A stretch of DNA of 32,722 nucleotides from Nitrospirota bacterium (GTDB taxonomy: Bacteria; Nitrospirota; Thermodesulfovibrionia; Thermodesulfovibrionales; Dissulfurispiraceae). Positions 24,466 to 32,722 of this stretch are shown here, one piece after another; position 1 is the stretch's first letter; each line of letters opens with the position of its first letter. The DNA is taken from assembly GCA_004321915.1 (NCBI GenBank), contig SCQE01000017.1, forward strand, positions 1-32,722, written 5' to 3'. A model generated the notes under the pieces. It made no database searches. It had not been told where the DNA came from and worked only from the letters and a program-made list of their open reading frames with translations. The translations under genes were made by a program, and so were the position numbers.

Positions 24466-25729
24466 CCCTGTTTTTCCCCTTTTCCTTGGCCTTGTAAAGC
24501 GCCTCATCAGCCCTTTTGATAAGGGCTCCGGGATGGTCGTCTTCCCTGAACTGGGACACCCCGAAACTGGATGTGACGCTGCCTATCCCGTCGAAATCAG
24601 AACCTTCGATCGCCTCCCTGAGACGTTCAGCCGCTTCATTTGCTGCGGACAGGTTCGTTTCCGGAGCGATGACGACAAACTCTTCTCCGCCCCACCTGAC
24701 CAGTATGTCCACGTTCCGGATCGTTGCTGAAACAATGCATGCCAGCCGTTTCAGCGCCTCGTCCCCGGCTAGGTGGCCGAAGTTGTCGTTGATCTTTTTG
24801 AAGTTGTCGATATCGAACAATATGAGCGAGAGGGGTGTTTTGTAGCGTTTTGCGCGCTGCATTTCGGTCTCGATGATGTTATTGAACGCCATCCTGTTGT
24901 ATGCCTGTGTCAGAGTATCGGTGTCGGACAGTTTTTTCAGACGTGAATTGAGGTCTATCAACTCGGTAACGTCATTTCCGATATAAATGAATTCAACCAC
25001 CTTGTCGTCCGCGTCGAGGATCGGAAGGGCCGTGAGATCGATAAAGCAGCTCGTATCGTCTTTTCTGCGGTGTTCTATTATTCCCTTCCAGATATTGTTG
25101 GACTCGAGATTGGAACGCATATCCCGCAGCATGATTTCCTGTTTATCGTGTTTGATGACAAAAAGATATTCTTTACCGGTCAGTTCCGCGCAGGTAAAAC
25201 CGGATATTCCGCAGAACGCGTCGTTTGCGTATGTTATCCGCCACCCGGTGTCTGTCTTGCAGAGTATGCTGCTGACATCGACCGCTCTTTTGTATTCTTC
25301 GAGCAGCTTGTTTTTCTGGCGCAGTTCTTCGGTCCTGCGTATGGTTTCCGCAAACTCGACTAGGGTCTCCGTAAGCAGGGACTGGTCGATAGGCTTCAGC
25401 ACATAACGGTCTATGCCTATTTCTATGGATTTAAGAAAAAATGCGGTATCGTCGTGGGCAGTGGTCACAATCACAGGCGTGAGCTTGTTGATCTCTTTGA
25501 TGGCCCTTGTCATATCCAGACCGTCCATTCGGGGCATTTTTATGTCGGTGATCACGATGTCCGGATTATGGCGCTTGAAGATTTCGAGCCCTTCCACGCC
25601 GTCTTCGGCGAGATAGATGGTCCTTACCTCGCGTTTCAGCATCCGGGCGGTCTTTTCCCGGGCAGCAGGCTCGTCCTCGACATAAAGCACGGAGATGTCC
25701 ATTTTTTTGTATCTGTCCTGTTCCGTCAT
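24449..25729 (-). CDS. response regulator with REC-PAS-GGDEF domains (diguanylate cyclase)
   Basis: This 426-residue protein has a REC domain at about 10-130 (VLYVEDEPAA; phosphoacceptor Asp in DIVITDIKMPRMDG; VLKPI), a PAS domain at about 145-260 and a GGDEF domain at about 265-426. The active site is GGEEF, and an RxxD product-inhibition site (RNVD) sits five residues before it, so it should make c-di-GMP with feedback control. Its start overlaps the histidine kinase stop by 4 bases, making it the likely phosphotransfer partner. A PAS domain between REC and GGDEF allows a second input. Confidence 0.93.
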   Translation of the reverse strand: MTEQDRYKKMDISVLYVEDEPAAREKTARMLKREVRTIYLAEDGVEGLEIFKRHNPDIVITDIKMPRMDGLDMTRAIKEINKLTPVIVTTAHDDTAFFLKSIEIGIDRYVLKPIDQSLLTETLVEFAETIRRTEELRQKNKLLEEYKRAVDVSSILCKTDTGWRITYANDAFCGISGFTCAELTGKEYLFVIKHDKQEIMLRDMRSNLESNNIWKGIIEHRRKDDTSCFIDLTALPILDADDKVVEFIYIGNDVTELIDLNSRLKKLSDTDTLTQAYNRMAFNNIIETEMQRAKRYKTPLSLILFDIDNFKKINDNFGHLAGDEALKRLACIVSATIRNVDILVRWGGEEFVVIAPETNLSAANEAAERLREAIEGSDFDGIGSVTSSFGVSQFREDDHPGALIKRADEALYKAKEKGKNRVELEQ

Positions 25730-28662
25730 ACCTCTATCCTGAATTCTATTCCGTCTTTCAAGGCGCGAGCCGACAGTCGTCCGCCCATATTTTTTTCTAT
25801 TATGGTCTTGGCTATGTACAAGCCTATGCCAGTGCCTTTTCCTTGTTCTTTGGTTGTGAAGTACGGATCGAATATTTTATCAATTATCCCTTCTTTTATC
25901 CCACCTGCGTTGTCAAAGACCGTTACCACCGAGCGGCCGTTCTCGAAGATGAGCCTTATATCTATGCGTGGGGCTTGGGGTTTTTGTTCAAGTAGGGCGT
26001 CTTTTGCGTTGTTCAGTATGGTAAGGAGCGCCTGCGAATATTCGTTCGGGAAACCCTCGATATCTTCGTCGTGCGCTGCGTCCAGATTTACGGCGATATT
26101 ATGGTTTCTGAAACTCGCCTCCACAAAAGAGATCGTCTTGCGTATGTTCCGGAGCGGGCTGAATAGTTCCTTCTCCTTGTTCGGCGTGAAGAAATTCCTG
26201 AAGTCGTCGATGGTCTGCGACATGAGTTTGACGAGCCCCATGCCTTCCTCGACGCTCTTTGCGAGATATGTTTCGTCGAGTTCCCCGTATTTTTGGGCAT
26301 GGCGCAGGTCTTGGATCATCAGTCCGAGGGTGTTGAGCGGTTGACGCCACTGGTGCGCTATGTTGCCTATCATCTCTCCCATTGCGGCCTGCCGGCTCTG
26401 GATTATCATCATCTGTCCCTGCTCGATATTTTTTATTACTTCTTCTGCCACCCGATCTTCGAGTGTCCGGTTGAATTCGGCCAGCTCGGCCTGCTTCTGC
26501 CTGAGTTCCTTTTCTATCTGCACACGGCCGGTAATGTCACGGCCGTAAAGGTTGACATCATTGCTGCTGCCGAGCGGAGTTAGTATGACCGAAAATACGC
26601 GGCCGTCGCACTCTACGTCTATCTCGCGGGTCACCTGTCTGCTTAACACGTCCGAGACCATGTTTCGCCACCCTTCGGGCAGCGGTTCGCCTTCCCTGCA
26701 TCCCCATAGTTTGAGAATGGGACTGGATGCCGCATTGGCGTAAATGAGTGTGCCTGATTTACTGACCCTGAGCACCGGCGAGGGGTTTTCGGCCGGGAAC
26801 CTCGCCACGGATTTGATGTTATCCTCTATACGTTTTTGCTCGGTAATGTCCGTGAATACGCCGAGCAGTCCGACGATTTTTCCATGCGAGTCTTTTATCG
26901 CGTCTGCGCGGAGGCGTGTGCTGAAGACCCGCCCTGTTTTTGCGACCATATCGCATTCTCCGGTCCACGGGTGTCCCTGAAGCACAGAGGTGAAGACTTC
27001 GGCTGCGACTTCAGGCGACTTGAAGGTCGATTCGGGCCCGCCCGCTGCATTTAGTTCCTCTACGGTGTATTCGAAAAGGTCCGAGAAGGCCCTGTTCTGG
27101 AATATATGGCGCTTATCCAGATCGGCCATGGCCACCGCATCGCTGCTGCTGTCTATTGCGTAGCGTATCTTCATCAATTCATTTTCGGCGAGGTGCCGCT
27201 CTGTGATGTCGTTTGACATAAGGACAAAACCTACCAGTTCCCCGCTTTTGTCCCAGATGCCTGATACCCGTGATTCAAGGAAGCGGAAGCCTTCGTCTGT
27301 CCTGACTTTTACATTATAGATATACAGGTTTTCGCGTTTTACGATCTCGATGGCCTTTTCGAAGCGTGAATGCTCGACTTTTTCCTTAGTATGTATCTCC
27401 ATGACTGTTTTACCTATGACCTCATCGGCGGTATATCCGAAGAGCCTCGCGGCAACGGGGTTGTAGTACTTGATGACAAAATTGATGTCTGTGGCCGCTA
27501 TGGCAAGAGGTGAGGAGTGCAGTATGTTGTCGAGGTAAACGGTTTTTTCCCGGAGCATCATTTCAGCCTGTTCTTTAAGCAGTTCTCTTGCCCCGCCGAT
27601 TTCATAAATGAAATTATGGAATTGCTCCTCCAGTATTTTCAGTTCGTCTCCCCTGCCGTGTGTCATGGGTTTCGCGCCGAATTTCTTCTCGCAGGCAGAG
27701 GCTATTTCAAGAGTCATTTTACTTATTTTGCGGGTTATACGGACAGTGATAAAGGTAAGGCATATGATAATGGCAAGGGCTGTGGCTGCCCGCTGTATCC
27801 TATCTTTATGTCGGAGCGACGCGCCAAGGCCTTCGTATTCTTTTTTAGACATAAGGGTCAGAAACCGGAGCGTAAGGCCGGATTGTTCCCGGTCAGGAAG
27901 GGGGCCTCCGGTCATTATGTAGTTCTTTTCAAGCTCCTTAGTGGAAACTCCCGGAGGTATTTCGCCCGGTCTGCTGCTGGCGATAAGCAGTTGAGAATCT
28001 GCTGTTGCCAATGCGGTCACGATGTCAGAGGGATTGCCTTCTAATACGCCCGGAAAGTCGCTGTTTATAGGCACGGCAAACACGAGGTGAGCGAGTTTTG
28101 TTCCTTTCGGACTTCTGATGGATTCAGAAACGATAATAAACGGCTTATTGTCGATATTGGCGATAAGGCGCTGCGATGCGTTGGTTTCATGAAGCGAAAG
28201 CAGCGCCTGCGGGACCGGCCCCTGTGAATTATTGTATATCTCGCGGGCTGTCCCGGAGCTGTTGGTGAGGACAGCATATGTTATAGGGGCAAGGTTACGA
28301 ATGGGCGATGCGGCAGGGAGCCATACAGGCAGCTTATTGTGTTCCAATGTGCGTGGTGAAGGCGGCTTGGCAAAGGCCGGTGTCGTCAGATAGGCCAAGA
28401 AACTTTTATGTGAAACCGCAATCTTCAGCGCTTCATGATATTCAGCAACGTGATTGTCAAATCGGGTGCGGGCCTGCCTGTCCTGCAATAGAAGCCTTTC
28501 GGTCATGAACGCTTCGAACATCCGTTTTTGGCGTGAGGAGTGCAGATAGTCGAAAACCCACCATACCGCCATTCCAACCATGACCGAGATCACGGCCATC
28601 TTGTATGTAAGCGGAATTGACTCCGCAATCCTTTTAAGCCTGTCGACTCTCACTTTATACAA
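25726..28662 (-). CDS. membrane sensor histidine kinase with three PAS domains
   Basis: This protein is about 975 residues. Membrane helix 1 is at about 20-38, a periplasmic sensor at about 40-285 and membrane helix 2 at about 290-310. Three PAS domains follow (about 380-495, 500-615, 620-720), then a coiled coil. The phosphoacceptor region contains GNIAHQWRQPLN, and the HATPase_c domain has N-box NNAKDAL and G-boxes FDNAGGI and GKGTGIGLYIAK. The signal is unknown; multiple PAS domains suggest redox or ligand sensing. No ATG opens the frame: TTG at 28662 gives the longest form and GTG at 28653 is an alternative; neither has a clear Shine-Dalgarno. It heads a four-gene operon. Confidence 0.92.
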   Translation of the reverse strand: MYKVRVDRLKRIAESIPLTYKMAVISVMVGMAVWWVFDYLHSSRQKRMFEAFMTERLLLQDRQARTRFDNHVAEYHEALKIAVSHKSFLAYLTTPAFAKPPSPRTLEHNKLPVWLPAASPIRNLAPITYAVLTNSSGTAREIYNNSQGPVPQALLSLHETNASQRLIANIDNKPFIIVSESIRSPKGTKLAHLVFAVPINSDFPGVLEGNPSDIVTALATADSQLLIASSRPGEIPPGVSTKELEKNYIMTGGPLPDREQSGLTLRFLTLMSKKEYEGLGASLRHKDRIQRAATALAIIICLTFITVRITRKISKMTLEIASACEKKFGAKPMTHGRGDELKILEEQFHNFIYEIGGARELLKEQAEMMLREKTVYLDNILHSSPLAIAATDINFVIKYYNPVAARLFGYTADEVIGKTVMEIHTKEKVEHSRFEKAIEIVKRENLYIYNVKVRTDEGFRFLESRVSGIWDKSGELVGFVLMSNDITERHLAENELMKIRYAIDSSSDAVAMADLDKRHIFQNRAFSDLFEYTVEELNAAGGPESTFKSPEVAAEVFTSVLQGHPWTGECDMVAKTGRVFSTRLRADAIKDSHGKIVGLLGVFTDITEQKRIEDNIKSVARFPAENPSPVLRVSKSGTLIYANAASSPILKLWGCREGEPLPEGWRNMVSDVLSRQVTREIDVECDGRVFSVILTPLGSSNDVNLYGRDITGRVQIEKELRQKQAELAEFNRTLEDRVAEEVIKNIEQGQMMIIQSRQAAMGEMIGNIAHQWRQPLNTLGLMIQDLRHAQKYGELDETYLAKSVEEGMGLVKLMSQTIDDFRNFFTPNKEKELFSPLRNIRKTISFVEASFRNHNIAVNLDAAHDEDIEGFPNEYSQALLTILNNAKDALLEQKPQAPRIDIRLIFENGRSVVTVFDNAGGIKEGIIDKIFDPYFTTKEQGKGTGIGLYIAKTIIEKNMGGRLSARALKDGIEFRIEV

Positions 28663-28805
28663 ATGTTAGTACATTTAAGGCCTGATTTCAACATTCTTGT
28701 TCTGGAATTCGTAGAAAGTAGAAATCTCGCCGACCGCCAACGGAAGGCGGGGCTGTCGTTCTTTAAAGAGTAGCATCGGGGGTGCATACATCTCGCATTG
28801 AGGCA

Positions 28806-28828
28806 GTCGCAATCCCTTTTTTATCAGG
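28806..28828. repeat. isolated half CRISPR repeat
   Basis: Twenty-three bases identical to the first 23 of the 36-base CRISPR repeat; the last 13 (TCTTCTTTAGTTC) are replaced by unrelated sequence. It lies 465 bases left of the first full repeat, with the four-helix-bundle gene between. The stretch 28663-28805 holds no gene that can be supported; it contains a CCGCC/GGCGG hairpin near 28733-28750. Confidence 0.85.
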
Positions 28829-28856
28829 CCGGGCTTCGCCAGTCAAGAGTGTTCAG

Positions 28857-29240
28857 TCAACAGTCAGAAGAACTATCCAGTTTTTTAATCAGTGAGGAAA
28901 GCATCGCCCTAACTTCATGATAACCACTTTCAATATTTGCATGTTCTTCTTGCTTGATAAAACCTAACTCAAAACTCAGCAAAAGCCAGTAGTCTGTTTC
29001 AGTTGCTTCTCGTCTCGCAATTGTCAGGGAGTTTTGAAATACTTTCCCTTTGTTGCCGCCATAACCCTCAGCGATATTTGCTGCTATAGATGTGCTTGAC
29101 CGCAAAAGTTGTTTCCTTATAATTATTGCCTCATCATTGCGTGGATATTTAGCACAAACCGCGATAACTGATTTTGCCAATGCATGCGCCTTTTGCCAAA
29201 CAATCAAGTCCCTATAACTTCCAATGTTTTTTGACCCCAT
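28857..29240 (-). CDS. four-helix-bundle protein (S23 / IVP-type)
   Basis: This 127-residue protein has the family hallmark YRDLIVWQKAHALAKSV, then RSSTSIAANIAEGYG and a C-terminal helix pair. Relatives are encoded in the intervening sequences of some 23S rRNAs and in many intergenic, mobile-looking positions; the function is unknown. AGGAG 10 bases upstream supports the ATG at 29240. GTCAGAAG at 28863-28870 and inverted copies CTTCTGAC at 29257-29264 and 29271-29278 flank it, a pattern often seen around this family. It lies between a half and a full CRISPR repeat, so it probably inserted in the array end. Confidence 0.88.
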   Translation of the reverse strand: MGSKNIGSYRDLIVWQKAHALAKSVIAVCAKYPRNDEAIIIRKQLLRSSTSIAANIAEGYGGNKGKVFQNSLTIARREATETDYWLLLSFELGFIKQEEHANIESGYHEVRAMLSSLIKKLDSSSDC

Positions 29241-29293
29241 GCTTTTTCACTCCTGACTTCTGACTTGTATCTTCTGACCCCGCCAATGGCGGC

Positions 29294-32200
29294 GTCGCAA
29301 TCCCTTTTTTATCAGGTCTTCTTTAGTTCATTACTGGAAAGCCTAAAGAGCGTGGTCATACTTGTCGCAATCCCTTTTTTATCAGGTCTTCTTTAGTTCG
29401 CCTCAAGCAAAATACCCTTAGCGGTATTTTTAAGTCGCAATCCCTTTTTTATCAGGTCTTCTTTAGTTCCGAGATACTGAGCAAGATCACCACTGCCCGT
29501 GCAGGTCGCAATCCCTTTTTTATCAGGTCTTCTTTAGTTCCTGAAAGCGCAAGGGCACAAAATCACACAAGGTCGCAATCCCTTTTTTATCAGGTCTTCT
29601 TTAGTTCATCTTCGGGGCGCAAATCTTGGGGACGCAAATCTTGTCGCAATCCCTTTTTTATCAGGTCTTCTTTAGTTCTGAAAGTGGATGGAGGAACCCT
29701 CTACATGGAAGGTCGCAATCCCTTTTTTATCAGGTCTTCTTTAGTTCTGAAAGTGGATGGAGGAACCCTCTACATGGAAGGTCGCAATCCCTTTTTTATC
29801 AGGTCTTCTTTAGTTCAATGTCCGACCACAAAGATACCTGTGAGGACGGGAGTCGCAATCCCTTTTTTATCAGGTCTTCTTTAGTTCGAAAAAGAACTTT
29901 GGGATGAGAAATCATCCCAAGTCGCAATCCCTTTTTTATCAGGTCTTCTTTAGTTCGGTAAGGGAACTGAAGATAGATAAGGGAACCCTTGTCGCAATCC
30001 CTTTTTTATCAGGTCTTCTTTAGTTCCTCACTAAAAAAAGGATATGGGATGTAAATTTCCGTCGCAATCCCTTTTTTATCAGGTCTTCTTTAGTTCAGCT
30101 CTGCCGCATATACATCGGCTCCGCAATCCATGGGTCGCAATCCCTTTTTTATCAGGTCTTCTTTAGTTCCCCCAGCCCATCATGGGACGGCGTAATTGTT
30201 CGTCGCAATCCCTTTTTTATCAGGTCTTCTTTAGTTCGACGTGTGAAGGTAGGTTCACCTGTTGTGATTGGGTCGCAATCCCTTTTTTATCAGGTCTTCT
30301 TTAGTTCTGGGTAGAAAGTAATTCGTATGCTTCCGAATCAGAGTCGCAATCCCTTTTTTATCAGGTCTTCTTTAGTTCGGGAACCCTCTACATGGAAGGG
30401 AAAAACTCCAGGAGTCGCAATCCCTTTTTTATCAGGTCTTCTTTAGTTCATAGCTAAATTAGCATAGCTAACAATAAGCAGTCGCAATCCCTTTTTTATC
30501 AGGTCTTCTTTAGTTCAGCAAGACTGTGGACTCGGGGGCGCTGTTTGTCGCAATCCCTTTTTTATCAGGTCTTCTTTAGTTCTCAGGGCAACATACCGGA
30601 ATAAATATCCCGGGTTCTGTCGCAATCCCTTTTTTATCAGGTCTTCTTTAGTTCGAAAAAAAGAGTCGCTAACAAGATTGCAAAAAGGGGTCGCAATCCC
30701 TTTTTTATCAGGTCTTCTTTAGTTCCTCCCTGAGTATTGGGAAGCGGTCGGCAGACTCGGTCGCAATCCCTTTTTTATCAGGTCTTCTTTAGTTCAAAAA
30801 ACGATGAAAGCCTGCTACGATGCAGGCAGGGTCGCAATCCCTTTTTTATCAGGTCTTCTTTAGTTCTTTCTAATCATGAGGTATTAGGTTCGATTCCTGT
30901 CGCAATCCCTTTTTTATCAGGTCTTCTTTAGTTCGAAGTAAAAAAAGAAAAGGAAATTTGGGAAGAGGTCGCAATCCCTTTTTTATCAGGTCTTCTTTAG
31001 TTCTTTTCGGGGGACGAATTGGGGAATTTTTATAAACTGTCGCAATCCCTTTTTTATCAGGTCTTCTTTAGTTCTGTACGGGATTTACACATGCACAAGA
31101 TAATAAAAGTCGCAATCCCTTTTTTATCAGGTCTTCTTTAGTTCAATTCGTGTTACCCTGCAAAGGGTAACCACCGTCTCGTCGCAATCCCTTTTTTATC
31201 AGGTCTTCTTTAGTTCAGGGATTGGGACGTGCAACGTGTTGCACAAGTGTCGCAATCCCTTTTTTATCAGGTCTTCTTTAGTTCCGTTTCGGGTCACAGG
31301 TTCTACATTTTGTCAGAGAGTCGCAATCCCTTTTTTATCAGGTCTTCTTTAGTTCGAACTAGGAAGTTTCTATAAACTCAGATAAAAGTCGCAATCCCTT
31401 TTTTATCAGGTCTTCTTTAGTTCCCTTATCAGAAATTATGGCCGGTAACTTGACAGTGTCGCAATCCCTTTTTTATCAGGTCTTCTTTAGTTCGAAAGGA
31501 GTTTCCAAGAACACTCCCAGGATTTTCGTCGCAATCCCTTTTTTATCAGGTCTTCTTTAGTTCAAAAGAGTTTGCAAGAACACTCCCGGGATTTTCGTCG
31601 CAATCCCTTTTTTATCAGGTCTTCTTTAGTTCATTAGGTTCTGTGAATGTCCTTAGAAAAGTTGGGTCGCAATCCCTTTTTTATCAGGTCTTCTTTAGTT
31701 CTTTTCAGGGGAGTTGGGATATTTTTATAAACTCAGAGTCGCAATCCCTTTTTTATCAGGTCTTCTTTAGTTCTTGGGACGTGCAACGTGTTGCACAAGT
31801 GTGCAACGTCGCAATCCCTTTTTTATCAGGTCTTCTTTAGTTCGCATTATATGCGCTTGCTTGGTGAACTAAAGAGTCGCAATCCCTTTTTTATCAGGTC
31901 TTCTTTAGTTCCAAGCTGTAACCCAAATATCCAAAGATAATTTTCGTCGCAATCCCTTTTTTATCAGGTCTTCTTTAGTTCCCCGAGATTATTCGTGTTA
32001 CCCTGCAAAGGGTAAGTCGCAATCCCTTTTTTATCAGGTCTTCTTTAGTTCTAATTCATTTGGTGAAGCATGGTGGAATGATGGGTCGCAATCCCTTTTT
32101 TATCAGGTCTTCTTTAGTTCGGCAGGGCGCAAGGGCGGTAGTGTTTCTTCTTCCTCGTCGCAATCCCTTTTTTATCAGGTCTTCTTTAGTTCCGAGGTCG

Positions 32201-32606
32201 AGGGATACGTTAATCGTACGGAAACAGTCGCAATCCCTTTTTTATCAGGTCTTCTTTAGTTCCCAGATGGTGAAGCATGGTGGAATGATGGAGGTCGCAA
32301 TCCCTTTTTTATCAGGTCTTCTTTAGTTCTGCTGAGAAAATCGAGGTGACAGAATGATAGGTGTCGCAATCCCTTTTTTATCAGGTCTTCTTTAGTTCTT
32401 TACGTTGTCGGAGATAATGGCCGGTAACTTGACTGTCGCAATCCCTTTTTTATCAGGTCTTCTTTAGTTCGGTAACAACCCCCGCAGGGGGTGAAACATT
32501 TAAAGTCGCAATCCCTTTTTTATCAGGTCTTCTTTAGTTCTTGAGCAGGACAAAAATATCGGTTAACCGATAAAGTCGCAATCCCTTTTTTATCAGGTCT
32601 TCTTTA
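29294..32606 (-). CRISPR. CRISPR array, 48 repeats and 47 spacers
   Basis: A 36-base repeat begins GTCGCAATCCC, has a T-rich centre and ends CTTCTTTAGTTC on the plus strand. It recurs 47 times without a mismatch I could see, plus a terminal copy (from 32575) whose last four bases differ. Spacers are 30-37 bases. Read on the minus strand, the repeat starts GAACTAAAG and ends AAAGGGATTGCGAC, resembling the GGGATTGAAAC-type 3' ends of many type III and I repeats whose last 8 bases form the crRNA 5' handle; hence the minus call. Against it, the altered terminal repeat at the right looks like a trailer end. The type is uncertain because no cas gene is visible. Confidence 0.97.
29643..29780. repeat. 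tandemly duplicated repeat-spacer unit in the array
   Basis: Spacers at 29679-29711 and 29748-29780 are identical (33 bases, starting TGAAAGTGGATGG), so the 69-base repeat-spacer unit occurs twice in tandem. The simplest cause is slippage or unequal recombination between repeats. Confidence 0.95.
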
Positions 32607-32632
32607 CTCGACAGTGCAAAGTTCTCATAGAG

Positions 32633-32638
32633 ATTATA
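32633..32638 (-). promoter_or_regulatory. consensus -10 element pointing into the array
   Basis: TATAAT on the minus strand, between the stop of the edge gene and the right-hand terminal repeat, placed to start transcription into the array in the minus direction. No matching -35 is seen 16-18 bases upstream, so support is partial. Confidence 0.35.
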
Positions 32639-32640
32639 GA

Positions 32641-32722
32641 CTATTTTTGTTTGCGTAGGCGAGCGATGGCGAGGGAAAGTTCGACCCAGTCATCGGTAAG
32701 TTTTTTGAATGTCTGATAGTTT
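32641..32722 (-). CDS. C-terminal fragment of an unidentified gene, cut by the window edge
   Basis: An open minus-strand frame enters from the right edge and ends at TAG (32643-32641). Its last 26 residues include YQTFKKLTDDWVELSLA and end ARLRKQK. The amphipathic helical pattern looks protein-like. It ends 35 bases from the CRISPR array and would run toward it, the usual place for a cas gene, but 26 residues are too few to identify a family. Confidence 0.4.
   Translation of the reverse strand, partial: NYQTFKKLTDDWVELSLAIARLRKQK

Noticed and set aside
25454-26344. Plus-strand open frame of 296 codons opposite the histidine kinase and cyclase genes
   Set aside because: It crosses the junction of two coupled minus-strand genes and shows no domain.
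28756-28765. TCGTTCTTTA upstream of the half repeat, as a further decayed repeat end
   Set aside because: It needs an inserted base and lacks any trace of the first 23 repeat bases before it; likely chance.
29626-32326. Several open frames through the CRISPR array with a repeated SLFYQVFFSS or NPFFIRSSLV pattern
   Set aside because: They are the translated repeat, not genes; frame length only reflects spacers without stops, and there are no ribosome binding sites.

Overview
The window looks like chromosomal DNA of a motile, environmental Gram-negative bacterium. The evidence is a chemotaxis receptor, c-di-GMP signalling, polyprenyl-phosphate-type glycosyltransferases and several radical SAM enzymes. 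This mix resembles anaerobic or microaerobic lineages such as Nitrospirota or Desulfobacterota, but that is inference from gene content; no rRNA or other taxonomic marker is present.

Left part (1-12646). The left edge holds the 3' end of a group II intron (domains V and VI). Next come surface-glycan genes on the minus strand (sugar-nucleotide epimerase, GT2 glycosyltransferase), a decayed TPR fragment, a membrane-anchored beta-lactamase-fold hydrolase, pyrE, an SRPBCC protein and a B12-binding radical SAM enzyme. A TPR-tailed membrane glycosyltransferase faces these. A plus-strand set follows in which two paralogous radical SAM/SPASM enzymes flank a GT2 glycosyltransferase, ending with a GT-C type membrane protein.

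Middle part (12681-23130). A hemerythrin and a methyl-accepting chemotaxis protein precede a tight six-gene operon (15065-22445). It encodes a coiled-coil protein, an 801-residue Ser/Thr kinase, a ClpB-like AAA+ ATPase with a degenerate first ATPase domain, an NrdG-like radical SAM activase, a zinc-ribbon/FHA protein and a PP2C phosphatase. Kinase, phosphatase and phosphothreonine reader form a closed phospho-signalling circuit that presumably controls the AAA+ machine and the radical enzyme. This is the best candidate for an undescribed system in the window. A ParE-type toxin-antitoxin pair follows.

Right part (23232-32722). A minus-strand signalling operon runs from a PAS-rich histidine kinase to a REC-PAS-GGDEF diguanylate cyclase, a single-domain response regulator and a TauE/SafE permease. 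Beyond it lie a half CRISPR repeat, a four-helix-bundle (S23/IVP-type) gene and a CRISPR array of 48 repeats and 47 spacers. Many spacers are duplicated, overlapping or homologous, always in the same orientation, and several are perfect hairpins or match structured RNA such as a tRNA T-arm. The last 82 bases hold the C-terminus of an unidentified minus-strand gene. No recognisable cas gene is visible in the window.
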